A stretch of 64,000 nucleotides of DNA from Amanita rubescens (taxonomy: Eukaryota > Basidiomycota > Agaricomycetes > Agaricales > Amanitaceae), in NCBI GenBank assembly GCA_015039365.1, contig WION01000050.1, forward strand, positions 124,001 to 188,000, in the 5' to 3' direction. The position numbers and the translations under genes were made by a program. This document shows, piece after piece, positions 1 to 12,439 of the stretch. The first letter of the stretch is position 1. Each line of letters begins with the position of its first letter. Below the pieces are notes generated by a model, which was not told where the DNA came from, made no database searches, and was given only the letters and a program-made list of their open reading frames with translations.

Positions 1-242
1 CCGCCCTTCCCATTTTTTATTCTTCTTCTCTCTCTCTTCTCCTTATCTCTTCGAATCTCTAACAAGGAAAGGGACATAAACAAGGTTCACTCGGCTACCC
101 GCCTATCCCACGAGGCATCAAAAGCAGGGTTGTCAGCCCGTTCTATTTCCCATCTCGGCTTCACTCTTTTTTTTCACTTTCACACTTTTTCCTTTTTGCG
201 GCCTAGGTCCTTGCCTTTCTCCTCCACGAGTCTGCTGCGACC

Positions 243-3200
243 ATGTTGAACCGTAATCGTCTCTCAGGCCAACAACGCCATCAACAGCAGCAACAACAAC
301 AACTAGAGATACACCGTAAACAGGCAAAGGCAGAAAGAGTAAGAAAGCTCTGGGTCGACTTTGAACAATGGCTTAAACAACCACGAAACGAAATGGAACG
401 CGAACGAGACCAGCTACTCCACCAAACCGGCCGCGTCACCAGCGCCGCCGTCAAAGCATCTCGTCGTCGCATAGAAGGTGCCCATTTCCACAAGGCTAGA
501 GAGGAGTGGCAACGCCGTCTAAGAGCCGTTGACCTCCGCGAGAGTGACTGGGACCCCATGCATGAAGCAGAGATGAAAGCTGTCGAAGAGGCACTCGGGG
601 TCGACGATGCGGAGGGTTACATTACCGATCCTTCCCCCTCTCCACCCCATCAGATCATTCCAATTCCTAGCTCTCTCGTTGATTCTGTGAGCAAGAGCAT
701 CGCCACCCCCGGTTCTTTTGTTCCGCCACTCGCATCGGTTTCTGCACCTACATTATCAGCGACGCCATCGACATCAGCGACAGCTCCTCCACTAACAGTC
801 GCCTCTCGCACGTCAAGTACATCATCCTACGAATGCGTCAGACCAGAAGACTTTCACTCTGAAGACGACGAAGAGCTTACGCCAGACTCTGATTATTCAT
901 CTTTCTCATCTACCATATCAACAATTGTAAGCTCGTTCTGTATTTAGCGTGTGCCACTCACCAACATATATCTGGCAGATTTCCGAAGAAGACGAAGTAG
1001 TCGGGCCCGTCACAGAATACATGTTCACTCAAGCCCTAGAGAGCTAGCGGTTTCACCGGACTTCCGCAGGAGACTTTGAACGACAAGGGCTCCCGTCATA
1101 GCCCGCGCCAACGTGTCGGCTCCCCCTAAGCTTGCCGAGAATGCCTCGCGCGGAGGTCCGCCGCTCGCACCGCCGCCCAAAAGACCACCAGACGTCAACG
1201 TCAAACCTTCCCCACCCCAGGCCCCCCAACCTCCCCCCGTTTCGAAAACAAACAGTGCCGGATCCAACAATAGCCCGTCTCCGCAAACTCTCCCCCCCTC
1301 AACCTCCGCTTCAAAATCACAAGCCTCCTCTTCCAAACCTTCCCGCATTCATTACCCCCTTGTTGCTCCATCCCTGTCCGACCTATCGGATTACGACGAG
1401 GTCGGCGACGATGCTGAAACGGGGTCCAAACGTCTGTCGCCATCCCTCGTTGCCCAGTTTGAAGCGCAATTTGAGGCAAGGAAGCTCCAGATACGGATAG
1501 ACAAGATTAGAGAGTTTCACAAGCTCGCGTGCGAGTCTGACGCTGAGCTATGCGTCAACCTTGCCCAGGGGCGGAAGAGCAAGACGCTCACGAGGCAGAT
1601 TGAGAATAGGTTGGTTGAGGAGCATTATCAGCGGACGGTTGCCCTTCGGGAGAGGATGGAGAAGGAACGAAAGGAGCAAGTCAAACAGGAGCAGAGACGA
1701 ATGCGGGACGAGTTTTCCCGACGGAACACGTCTAATACCTCGATTTTTGGGTCGGGTCATCATCATCAACCTAATGGTGGTCCTACTCGTCAGGGTCAGG
1801 GTCGGTTCCCGGTCGGGTCTCAAGAATCGGATACGGACCCGGAAGATGAGATGAAGCAAAAGTTGGAGAAGATGAAGCAGGAGCAGATGGCTTTGCAGGC
1901 AAAGTATGCGTCTACGGAGGCTACTAAAGCGCCGACGACGACGACAACGACAACGACGACCCTGGGACGTAAGCGCGCTGGCACGCTTACCGCCTGACAA
2001 TGCGCCTGCTATTCGGGGGCCAGCTGGTATCAACGATAAGAGATTTGAAGAGTCCGATCATGGTTCGACTCCAAAGCCATCAGGGAGTGCCTGGTCTTCT
2101 ATCAAGTCAGCCTCTTCTTCTTCTTCCTCTAACGGGCGTAACATCCTCAACAACCAAAACCAAAATCAACAACATGCTCCGTCGTCGTCGTCGTCGTCCA
2201 AGAAGGGAGGCGCGTCGCTCTTTGACTTTTCGTCTTCCAACGAGCCAGCGTCGATTGGTGTTTCTCCTTCATCTTCTACCTCCTCTTATGTCGACGTGGA
2301 TAGCGTTGATAGGGAGGCTGACAACGAGGATGAGGATGAGGAAGAAAAGGAAAACACGGGCTTTTGGTCTTACTTGACGTCTGGCCAGAAGAAAAAAGCG
2401 GCGCAACAACAACCCTCACTTCCTTCTGCGCCTTCTCCGTGGAACTTTTCGGGTCCACAGCCGAGGATCCCGCAGAAGCCTGTGACTGGGAAGAGCAGGT
2501 TGGGGATCGTCACTTCTGCGTGGGACGATGGATTTGAGGGTGAGGAGAAGGATGCCGTTGTGGTTGACGGTTCCGATGCCGTGGTGGGGAAAGAGTTGGT
2601 AGAAAAGGAAGTTGAGAGTTTGGAAAAGACGCCGGTTATACCATCTGCTCCTGCGCCGAACGTTTCGAATAAGAAGCAGACCAAGAAGCAGCGTATGGCT
2701 GGTAAAAAGGCGGCAGTTCCTACCCCGACTAAAGCGGAATCTTCCAACGTACAGCAGCAGGCGCAGGTGCAACAAAAGGGTGGGCAGGCGAAGAGTGCGC
2801 CTGTGAGCGTTCCGAACAAGGGGAGGAAATCGTCTTTGGTGGATGGCGATGATCTTTCTTCGACGCCTCGGCCGAGCGTGTTGAAGCGGCTTCAGGCTCA
2901 GTTGGCTAATGAGGAAGCGGGGATGGAGCATGATGATGATACGCCAACAACTCCTCGTCCGGCTGTTGCTGCGTCTAAAAAGTCGATGCCTGGTAATAAT
3001 CCCTGGGCGCGAAAAGGAGCAGCGAGTAGCGCGCTCAGTAATTCTGGTTTTGGTTAGTGACTCGGGATTGAAAAATTTGGATTGCTGATGATATTATTTG
3101 TTAGATGACGCGGAAGATGATGATGATGATGACGCGGCTGATTTGATGGATGCTGTCTAGACCTGCTGTGGTGAATGGTAAAAAGAGTGGTGATGCTCCG

Positions 3201-4223
3201 CAAGTTCCTGGATCTTGGAAGTGGGGAGAGAATAAAGCGCCACCTGCAGCTGCAGCACCTCCTGTTGCCACCGCCACCGCCACTCGGAAGGGTGCGGCTG
3301 GACGCCAATCAGCGGCATCCGCTGCTCTGACCAACGGCATCGAGCCAGAAACGACCAAGAAAAGGGGTAAAAAGGCTGTCAACGGGCAACGCAGTGCTTG
3401 GGGCGTCAAACGCACCACGGTGGAAGAAGTTCCAGACGACGAAGGGGACGATGTTATTCTCGGAACGCAGAGCGAGAGTTTGCCCTACAACTCTCGTAGC
3501 ATTCTCGAACATCGGGATGCGGAAGAGGTTGTTGAGCAGCCGAGGATTCTAGAACCCAAGCCGAGCAAACCGAGGACGATGTATGACAATATCATCCAGT
3601 ATGAGGCGGCTGCTCCGGCTGATGTTGAGGATCTGCGTGATGGATTGGATTGGTCGGAGGAGCGTCTGACGAGTGCTTTGGCGCGGATGGCGCAGGAGAG
3701 CGCCGAGATGGACAGGAGGGTGAACAGTCTTGGTACTCCCGCCGTCTCCGCGAATGGCGTTAATGGAACCAATGGAGTTGCAAACGTCTCCGCTTCTTCT
3801 GTGTCAATGTCCAAGCCGGTTGTTGTTGCAGAGCAAAATATGAGCGTGCCTGGACCCAAGAAGGTACGGTGGCAGCAGCCGAGCACGATTAATGGGCTGG
3901 ATGCTGCTGCGCCGTCGCAGTCTCAGCAAGCATTTGTCAACAGAATGGTGTCCCGCAGTTATGACGACGAGGCATTCTCTCCGATGGCAACGGCGGCCAA
4001 TAATGCATTCCCGGCGTTGCATTTTGGATCCTATGGAGGGCAAACGAACGGACTCGCCTCGGGGGTTTGGCCTCCTGCAAATGGTCAGTACGGCAACCCT
4101 TTTGCTCCCGATGCTGAATCGGATGATGACGACCTGTCACGGACGGCTCGCAATCTGTTTGAGACTATCCATATCAGCGCGAGCTCTCAACAGCGAAACA
4201 GACCTGGTTTTGCAGCTGCGTAG
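243..4223 (+). CDS. Low-complexity hypothetical protein, frame interrupted
   Basis: I do not recognise the family. The protein starts at ATG 243 with a poly-Gln tract, then charged helical sequence (coiled-coil-like, rich in Glu/Arg), then long Ser/Pro/Thr/Gln-rich disorder. Clear introns are 927-978, 1969-2023 (CTGAC branch point) and 3053-3104. Coding segments are 243-926, 979-about 1047, about 1080-1968, 2024-3052, 3105-about 3158 and about 3150-4223. Two joints do not work. After 979-1047 a TAG appears, and the next long frame (open from 1080) is reached only through a stretch where all three frames look coding in turn. At 3150-3160 the frame shifts by one base at a TAG, with no room for an intron. 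Codon texture on both sides looks coding, so this is either one gene with small indels (sequence error or recent decay) or a gene with unusual splicing. The C-terminal third carries Asp/Glu runs and an end like other nuclear or cytoskeletal scaffolds, which is not diagnostic. Confidence 0.6.
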
Positions 4224-5243
4224 AAGATTTTTTTATTATTTCAAATTATTTATTCGATTGACCACACTTGTATTGCTCTCTTGCTGTCATCGTGTTGTTG
4301 TTTTGGTAGTATTAGAACATTTTGCATCCCCTCTACTTTAGATACTTGCCTACACATTTTACTATAGCCTTACCTTTTATACCCTTGAATTTACAATAGT
4401 GTTTTATCGTTGTTCGTATGCTTAGTTGCCCGTATATTTTTTGCATTGTTAGTTGGATGGAAGGGGGAGGGAGGAGCAAGTAGAGGTGTGTACACGGGCT
4501 GTAATGAGCGTGCAGTGAACAACGTGTCAAAACCTTCAGATAGATAGAGGGTGATCGGAGGATCGATCGAGTACGGGAAGTAACCACACCTTCCCACTGC
4601 GGTTCTCGTCTAAGAGACTCGTGCCCCCGACTCTGATGCGCCCGTTGCGCCGTGTCGGTTAAAATGCTTAAAATCGCCACAGGGCTGATCTTGCCTGTCG
4701 ACTTTCGCCAAGCGAGACACAAAAAGAATGGTGTATCGCTGGCCTGTCAAGCATATCATATCATTACGTTCACCACAGGGGGCCCGGGGGGTAAGTATCA
4801 GAAGATCACCTGGGCCCTCCACGAGGCATCAGAAGAAGCTTGACGCCACAATATGGGGTGTGTATACGTGTCTAGATATGTATGTTTCTCTTTCCGGTTT
4901 TGAATAACGGGACATGTGGTGCTAGGTGCCGGTAACCATAACCATCGCTTGAAATAAAACGTGGTTGTAATGCTGTTGTAACTGCTGTTTCTTGTTCGGC
5001 TAACCGTTGGGGGACCCCAACAGCATTTTTTTGCATATGTAAGTAAGGGAAGCGTGTGCATATGCATGTTTCTCATGGAACTTTTAAATCAGAACTTGTT
5101 CCGAAAATGGTACATTAATTAAATAGGGTAAGACCCCAATGGGACCATAGCCTCAAAAACAGCCGAATAGGTGGTTGGAAACCTTCTATTGCAATGTGAG
5201 CGGGCCAAGACATTATGACTGGAATGCGTTACTGCTAGTCTCT
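4224..5243. other. Intergenic, no gene seen
   Basis: This stretch holds the 3' flank of the preceding gene and the upstream region of the 7TM gene at 5244. The short open frames here have no recognisable domain, no splice structure and no codon bias, so I call none of them. Confidence 0.6.
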
Positions 5244-6391
5244 ATGGCCCCCAAGCTCAGTAACATTGAAAGTGAGTAGCCGTAGATGTTCTCGAGCTGT
5301 GTCAGAAGATTGATGACGACTTTTTGTAGTTGTCATGCTCGTAGGATCGACCGCAGCCATATCGTCGACTGTGACGCGTATTATTTTGCGAAGGAAGCGC
5401 CTTTGGTTAGACGATGTATGTCACGCGCCGATGGACATTGCAAGTTGACGCGTTTTAATGCTATCTCGTTAGGCATGGGCGGTCTTCTCTTCGCTGTCAC
5501 TTATTGTCCAGTTTGTAGCGGTATACATGACTCCCCGTATGGCTTGTTCGTTCAGCACCGGGATGATACTAACCATGCTTATCAGGAAATCCATATGAAG
5601 GCGTCGTCCGCTACTATCTACTGGCCACAGCTTTCTCGGCCATTATATGGTACTGACCCGATTTACCTGCACAACGAGTCGAATTCTTATTGTCTCTCAA
5701 TACAGGTCGGCTAGACTATCACTATTGTTCTCCCTTATTCGCGTCGACCCGCACACGAAGAGACGAAGAGTTTTACATTATCTCGCCGGTGTCTACATCC
5801 TTCTGTGCATTTTGCTTATTTTCCAGCTTCTTTGGCTGTGTCAAGCACAACCAGGGTGGAAGAAGACAGCAGTACCTCAGTGTCATCTTGGACCGCCCGT
5901 TGCTGTATTCCAATTGACCGGTACGTCTTTCTCAACCTCTTGCCGAATAACACGCTGAGTTTTCTCACATCTCAGCGGATGTCATAGCTGATAGCACATT
6001 GCTCATTGTGCCTCTGCTGTTGTTCAGTGTAATCAATGACAGATGCCTACGCAACCGTCTCATGGCGATATTCTCTACGTGTATTATTACCACGGTTGCA
6101 TCACTTGTACACGCCGTATTCGTCTTCACAGCGCGGGGGGTAAAGGTGGAGATGGCAGGGATCGTCGAGGTACGTAAAAATCGCCGTTTGAGTGACTTGT
6201 TGCTCATTTCGGAATAGAACTGTGTGTCACTTATCGTCTGCAATATTCCGGTCATCGCTTCGGCCTTGTTACGGCTTCAAATGACATCTTCACGACAACT
6301 AGTAACGACTTTATTATCGACTATCATGTTTCATTCAGACGACGAGGACCAGGGAACTCCAGGCTACAGTACCAGCCCTGCTGTTGGATGA
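5244..6391 (+). CDS. Rhodopsin-like 7TM integral membrane protein
   Basis: Seven exons: 5244-5271, 5330-5415, 5473-5536, 5586-5649, 5706-5920, 5976-6169 and 6218-6391. All junctions are GT-AG and in frame, giving 274 residues. The product is strongly hydrophobic, with about six to seven membrane segments. An early Arg/Lys-rich loop ends in Leu-Trp-Leu-Asp-Asp-Ala-Trp-Ala. A Ser-Ala-Arg-Leu-Ser helix leads into an Arg-Val-Asp-Pro loop. A Gln-Pro-Gly-Trp-Lys stretch precedes a conserved Cys, and then come ADVIADS and the helix pair FSTCIITTVASLVHA / VSLIVCNIPVIA. These landmarks match the fungal rhodopsin-domain membrane family, which is multi-copy in Agaricomycetes and has unknown ligands. The short Asp/Glu-rich tail is cytosolic. 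The ATG at 5244 was chosen because it splices in frame to the conserved segments. The gene looks intact. Its function as a receptor is inferred from the fold only. Confidence 0.8.
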
Positions 6392-7426
6392 TTCTACGTT
6401 ATCCCAGGCACCCACGGCCCCAGTGTTATCCTAGACATTGGCCCCCAACCCTCCTCTGATATCATCTACTGCGGTCTTGCTCTAGGACGTCCCTATCAAC
6501 ATATTGGCACCGGGAGCACAATTCACAAGTGGAATCCATTCATCCGCTGTATGCGGGCTCTCACGTCTGGTATGCATCTCGCTTAGAGCTAGCAACGATA
6601 TGACGGCACCCTCAACTTACTTACATGACGAGGCTATGCCAGGCACTCAGGGACTATTCTGATGTTTATCTACCCTACAACCGCAACAGTCAATGATACC
6701 ATCGCCTTCCTATTCAGATCTCTATCATCGGAAGATCCAATAACTCTATCAGAGGGTAGTCACGTTCTCTGGGCATTTTTGACCAGAACCCCTAAAACTC
6801 GGGCAACAAGTGAGTATCTATTCTACTCGTTACTATCTCCAGTCAAAATAGGATACTAATGTATCTCTGAGTAAGGAACGGACCATATGTGGCTAGCACA
6901 TATATTAACCGTGCAACGATTCGGGATACAAATCTGTCAGTCTAGCTACTCCTGCTCTATGCGTACCTTGTCATCAATGAGATATGCCATCTTTGGCTCG
7001 CCTTACCAAGCCAGCGTTGTGCCCCAGGTCCAATCGAAACCTCAGGCCTCAGTTGTCACAACGTCGCGACGATGACCCTAATCCATCACCACGTGTGTGG
7101 CCATGACTAAGTGGATCGTGTTACATGTGAATTTGCGCATGCGTAACTCAGGGAAGGTCTTTCCTTCATGGGACGACTGACATGTCGCTACGTTTTTTGC
7201 CGCTATTTTCGCTCGTCTCATGGACCATGAAAGAAACTTCACTGAGAAATGATGAATCGCTTAGGTGATCTCATTTGTGCGGAACGTACCAAGTTTTTCA
7301 AACTTGTTGTCCACTTGTGGCTGTGCCAGAAATTTGGTTCGTCCGAACTTCAGTGAGTTACAACGATGATAAACCTGGGTCCTTTCAAGTGATCAGAAAT
7401 AATGCGCTCACGCACCAGGGCGACAA
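6392..7426. other. Intergenic, unassigned open frames
   Basis: A plus-strand open frame of 65 codons at 6662-6859 ends close to a GT-rich donor-like site, but I could not join it to any recognisable exon. I see no domain or repeat. The last part is the TRM44 promoter. Confidence 0.4.
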
Positions 7427-9116
7427 ATGTCGTCTCGACCCCCCTTCGTGCCCATAATTTGCCATGCTGAAGATGCAACTTTGCCCTTAAAAGACACTTG
7501 GCTTCCAATGGTGGCATGCGTCGTCGACTTCCCGATTGAGATCGTAAGCGCGATCGTTCTCGTTCTTGTATTAGTTTTTCATCTGAGATTACTGCAGTTC
7601 GAGACAGCCGCTTGTCAGTTGATACAGCATCCTGAATACAACTCGACTCTTATTCTCAGATCGGAACATATACGTGAATGGGATTCTGATTTCCCTGATT
7701 TCATACCACAATTTGCGTCACTCAAGCCCGTTCGATGCATCCGCCGCAAATTGCTTGCTCGAAGACCAGAGCGCGATGCCTCAGTGGAACAGTTCTGTTC
7801 CTTCCACGTTTCAGAAGATTCCTTGACACCGTCTGTCGTTGTATTAACACCGATAGTGAAACCAGGAAAATGGCTTCCTTATTACCATCCCACTGCTCAC
7901 CATCTTGCGCTTCGCTATATTTCTTCTGCAGAAACAATACGAATAGAGGTGCAGCCATTGGATGGTACACCAATAGGTCCTGATTCTCGCCTTTATCGCA
8001 CTTGTCTGGCGCTCCTGGAGACCCTGCATAGATATGGATGGGGTGCAATGACGAACTACAAGAAGAGGGTCATTCACGATGTATTGGTCCCTCGAGAATC
8101 GTACCAAGACTTATACCTCATCATGCGAGAACGGCACAAGCACTTGGTTAACACGTGGCAAGAAGTAACGGATCCACTTAAGCACGTGTTTGAGGTAAAG
8201 CTCTCGACTTCACTCAGAGCTATGTCCTGAACGGTTTCGCGTTTCTAAGGATATTGGCATTGCAACGTATCTAATGATCCTCTGGAAGCAAACTTATTCA
8301 GAAGCCCATTCCGCGACTGATAACGTGAACGAAGATGAACCATGGAGAACTTGGCCTCGTCCGCCTGGAGGGTTTTTAGACTTTGGGTACGCCTTTCGTC
8401 TCAACACAACACAATCGTGATCTTGACCTCTCACAGCTGCGGAAACGGCCTTCTCACACACATATTGATTGCGGAAGGGTATGAAGGTCATGGGATTGAC
8501 CTTCGATCGCGTTTATCCTGGTCACATTACCCCTCAACGACGCAAGCCCACTTGCACGTCTACACATTCAACCCTCTCCTTATCACCACCACAACAGATG
8601 ATCCATATTTCAAACCCGGAGTGTTCGTCATTGGTAACCACGCCGACGAACTCACGCCCTGGGTTCCTGTTGTATCAACCATCTTCTCGGCGGCCGGATA
8701 CCTGTCAATACCCTGTTGTCCTTGGAGTTTCGACGTGAAATACGATCGCTCAACTGCGCCTACATATGCCACACCAAACGATAACTTTATCGACAACTTG
8801 AACCTCGGCGGGTCTGGGAACAACGAAAGTTCTTATTCTAGGTTTCGCATATGGCTCGCGTCGTTGAGCCTGCACTGCGGTTGGGAGGTCGAGTGTGAAA
8901 CTCTGCGGATCCCCAGTACCAGGAACTGGGCTATAATTGGTGCGTATTTTCCTGAGCGGTGATGCATTCGACCGACATGTTTCAGGCCGGAAACGGACAA
9001 AAGCACCTGACGAGCGGCAGGCCCTTTCGAATGCTTGCGATATCGTGGAGAATGTGCGCGAGCGTGACATTTACAAGGCGAGAACTCCAGAAGGGAAGGC
9101 TGGTAGAGACCATTGA
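7427..9116 (+). CDS. TRM44: tRNA(Ser) Um44 2'-O-methyltransferase
   Basis: Five exons: 7427-7543, 7598-8194, 8250-8386, 8437-8939 and 8986-9116, giving 494 residues. The protein matches the Trm44 family (AdoMet-dependent tRNA uracil-2'-O-methyltransferase, DUF1613), which methylates U44 of tRNA-Ser in the cytosol. Landmarks in order: HPEYNSTLILRSE near the N-terminus; SRLYRTCLALLETLHRYGWG; a KKRVIHDVLVPR segment; RERHKHLVNTW followed by DPLKHVFEDIGIATYLM; the AdoMet motif LDFGCGNGLLTHIL near residue 285; the acidic strand end GHGID; GVFVIGNHADELTPWVP; a YLSIPCCPWSFD segment; and IPSTRNWAIIGRKR at the C-terminus. The length fits the family (the yeast protein is about 570). The gene looks intact. 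A degenerate fragment of it recurs at about 17.93-18.17 kb. Confidence 0.95.
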
Positions 9117-9229
9117 AACACTTGGACTGTTGCTGTGACTGGCACCACTGTGCATGAGGCGTTGGACGAAAACAAGCCTCCTGGATCTTGATGTATATGC
9201 ATCAAGAAGATCTAGCTTTCGTTGTGCGA

Positions 9230-9480
9230 GGTGCTCGCTAGCGCCGGAGCGCATTGGGCGCGCGGCGTGATGTGTTGGGCAGCGTGGTAGTAGTAAATAT
9301 AGAACTTGTGGTCCGAGTGCAAATCCAGCTATATCCGCAAAACCAGGATTACTGGCGTTTAACCATCAGCAGAGATATCATTATGCCACCTCACATGACC
9401 CTCCACCAAAGCTATATTAAGAACCTGGCACCAAAAATAGGTATTCGGAATCAGAACATGCGTTTGATGTAATGATTATC
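9230..9480 (-). pseudogene. Duplicated flank, probable 7TM relic
   Basis: Downstream of TRM44, this segment aligns by eye with 18205-18400, which lies downstream of the TRM44 fragment there. Shared words include GTAGTAGTAAATATAG / GTAGCAGTAAATATAG and a common ATTATGCCAC block. On the minus strand the second copy carries a short peptide like a 7TM helix end (NCSRRE, compare YNCSRR in the 7TM gene at 31.6-33.3 kb). No intact frame remains here. Confidence 0.4.
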
Positions 9481-9935
9481 AACCGTTGACTGAACGTATT
9501 ATTGATGTTTCAAAAATCGGGAGCCATGCCTGGCTGCGCAGGTCCACAAACACTGATCATTAACCTGTCCTTCGTCGTTGAGATGTCCATCCAGGAGTAA
9601 GGTTGGCTGTAACCTCAGATTTTTTTCCGACATAGATTGGTATCATCGCATCTACCACGTGCTACTGATGACTCCACCATATCGCGTATGTTCTTGCATC
9701 ATCCATTCAGAATCGAAAACCACATTGGTAAGGATGCGGTCCCACACATACTTCTTTAATTCAATTGACTCATACCCATATAATCATTGCATTTGGATAT
9801 AACAGGCATTGAGTGCCTCAACTAGTCTGCTTTGGCTGACCTCGGCCCTCGATGTTTTAAGGTTTCTTAAGAAGACTCCGAGTCAGCAAAAACATATAAA
9901 ACTTCGGCTTTGCGCGGTGTTTCTCCAAATTCAAA

Positions 9936-10492
9936 ATGCGCCCCGCTACCGGACCTCTGCAGACGGGTACATACATCTCAGAGCCAGTCGGAGCCCCTGG
10001 CAAATATACGACAGTGAAGGACGATCGGTCGAAGCTTACGTTGACCGGTGAATCTCGGACTGAGGATGCGGTGAAGGTAAGCGTTTTCGATGGTTCGTAA
10101 CATTTACATAACCTGTACTAGTGGTTCATCGAGACACTGGGCAACGACGTATATCGAGTGACGGTGAAAAATTTCGATGTGACCGTAACTCCCAAATTCG
10201 CTGTCAACATCGGCAAAGGGTCAAGTGAATGGATCATCAAGGAGACTGGCGTTGCGGGAGAATACATGTTTGTCGTTTCATTATCGACCTTAACTTTGAC
10301 TGAGACATGTCGCGTGGATAGTAGCGGACCCGCTGGACGCCCGGACTTACACACGTGCGTTGAAAGTGGTGGTGTGAGTAATGTATCATATGCACCTTGT
10401 GACTGACGCGAACGGAACATAAGACCGGCATGAAGCTGAGTTCTGAGAGTACGACACAGGCAAAAGTCCATTTTTATCGCGTGGATGAGTGA
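9936..10492 (+). pseudogene. Inhibitor-like small protein, copy A, broken
   Basis: First of four related copies (others start at 13767, 17103 and 18871). Exon 1 is 9936-10076 (47 codons, intact) and exon 2 begins at 10122. Compared with the intact copy at 18871, a one-base insertion near 10320 shifts the frame before the third exon, and six bases are missing just before the last intron. The original C-terminal exon is still recognisable, ending with TGA 10490-10492. A TATA box (TATAAAA, 9895-9901) lies 40 bases before the ATG. The frame as it stands would give a shortened or altered C-terminus, so I call it a probable pseudogene. The family assignment is discussed at the intact copy. Confidence 0.6.
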
Positions 10493-11108
10493 TCAGCGCT
10501 ATCAGCGATGAAGTGTCAGTGAGCTCAGACTGTATTATTATACGCCCCCTGCACGCTCTTCTTTCTATTTACTTTTCAAGTGATAGTTTTTTTAATTGAA
10601 AGCATCGATTTCTGCGCGTCAGATGGCCTAAAAGGCGAGGGATCCGAATTAGAAATTATTTGCGTGCGCGCACCCAAGATCTGTCTCGACTTTCTGCGTC
10701 AAACCGCCAGGGACATCAATTCATTTATAAAACGTTTAAGACCAAGATTTAAGCAGTTCAACTATTACAGCTAGACTCATCGGGCGGTGTTACGGCGGGA
10801 CCGTCGAATTTTCGACTTGTTTAGGCACTAACTACTAATAGATAAAACATGTTTTGGTACAAGGACAAACAACAGACAGAACAAATCAGAAAGATGTCTG
10901 CCGCACTACATTTGTGACACATTCTTAGGCGAACCGAGCAGAGAGCGGGATTTCCGGGGTTAAACAAAAGTGAGAAACATGGGCATCGCATTTGGAGTGG
11001 CGATGTGCTGAGAAGCGAGTGGGTAGGGCCTGCATGATCGAGTGAGAAACAAGGGCTCAAGAATAGAGGTATGCCGCGCACCAGATGGGACGTTTCAGAG
11101 TTTCATGA
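10493..11108. other. Intergenic, no gene seen
   Basis: This is the region between inhibitor copy A and the 3' end of the minus-strand 7TM gene. Short open frames on both strands lack domains or splice support. Confidence 0.5.
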
Positions 11109-12183
11109 TCAGGAAGAGTCGACCGTTTCTGAGTTGTGGTGCGGTACGGTTTGCATAGCACGTTCAATTGTAGAATTACCGATGAATGTAGGCAGCTCCG
11201 CTTCTGGTTGAGCCCTATTTTGCGCCACCCGTATCATTATCAGATTGTAAGCGACTCCTGCTGTGTGGAAATTCTAGGTGCATGGTGAGATGTGGGACCC
11301 AGCCGCATTTAACTCGTTTATGACATACAATACCGATTACTAAAACGAGCCAGTGACTGGAACCGAAGAACACTCCACAACAAGTTGCAATACTTGTGAG
11401 GGTGTATAATAAACCCGATTCAGCGATAACACGGACTGCGAAACGGGTACGGCGTCGAGAAATGCTGTTTCTCCAGATTTGAAATATAATAGCAGCTTTA
11501 ATTTCCCTTAGAGTCAGTATCATGGAACGGAGCACAATTTATTCACTCACACGTTGCATATATGTTTATGATGGTGGTGCTGGCGTAGTACGATGCCGTT
11601 ATACCCTCAACTTGAATAGTGACAGATTCTGTCATCACGAGAAGGATACCAAAATTCCAACGTGTCAACACGAAAAGACTTGATATGTTGTATAGCAACA
11701 GGAGAAAGGGAAGGAGGGCGACACGCCACGACCTATTGTAAACTATCCAACAACGGAAGACCTGGTACCCTGTCATGAGTGTTACTGAGTCTATTGGCTT
11801 TGTTCATTCACGAACCAGGACACCATCGGTTATAATTGGTAATAACAATGCTATAAATTCCTGCCAGTGAAGTTCAGTGATGATGACGGTTAAATTGTTG
11901 AATCACTTACACCGATAAACGTTGTGTACAAATTGTTAATGCTGCGACCTTTAGAAATGAAGGACACTGTAGAAGACAGAAAAATGATAAATGCTGTCGC
12001 AGTGAGGGCAAAAAGGACGATTGCAATGGTTAACAGGGGCCAATTGATGCCCTTGCGTAGTGTTCCGCCTTTGTCTGAAAAGACAAGCCATCGTAGGCAC
12101 AGTAGAAACGAGGCGACATATGCACCCATTATGAGTGCCTCCACAGTCAACGCGATCATGAATCCTTTGACGGATGGGAGCAT
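11109..12183 (-). CDS. Seven-transmembrane protein of a basidiomycete multicopy family
   Basis: Five exons on the minus strand: 12183-11911, 11860-11812, 11769-11553, 11506-11334 and 11257-11109, all in phase, giving 286 residues. The product is hydrophobic, with about seven membrane spans. An N-terminal helix containing VEALIMGAYVASFLLCLRW is followed by a Lys/Gly loop. The segment ITDGVLV leads into the conserved FRCWIVYNRSWRV, then INIYAT before a cytosolic FQIWRN loop, then RVIAESGLLYTLTSI and a final GVAYNLIMIRVA helix, followed by a hydrophilic tail. These are hallmarks of a large, uncharacterised Agaricomycete 7TM family often described as GPCR-like. The gene looks intact although it sits among decaying repeats. 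Ligand and signalling role are unknown. The start at 12183 is the first Met before the first helix. Confidence 0.8.
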
Positions 12184-12439
12184 TTCGAGAGTACCGTATC
12201 AACGTCCGAGTTGATACTGGTATTTGTACTGCGAACTGTTAGACTCAATCCTGGTAAAGTAGTCTACCATTGGATATGTTCCGAGGTGGACGAGCCGTTT
12301 GTAATCATTACTTACACAGGATTCAAGATGATCAATGATCTAAACAAAAATCAAGTCTTGCGAGGATCGAAGTCAATCTAAACATTGGCTATGAATCCGC
12401 GACGACATCGGATTTTCTGGTCCAATGCCCCTTGCCTCG

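Noticed and set aside
1025..2033. Overlapping minus-strand frames (Gly/Arg-rich) in the first gene
   Set aside because: They are shadows of the Pro/Ser/Gln-rich plus-strand coding sequence; composition is forced by the other strand and no domain or splice sites support them.
2370..2931. Minus-strand frames of 150-170 codons
   Set aside because: They lie opposite a long plus-strand coding segment with splice sites that work; cysteine and arginine richness is a mirror artefact.
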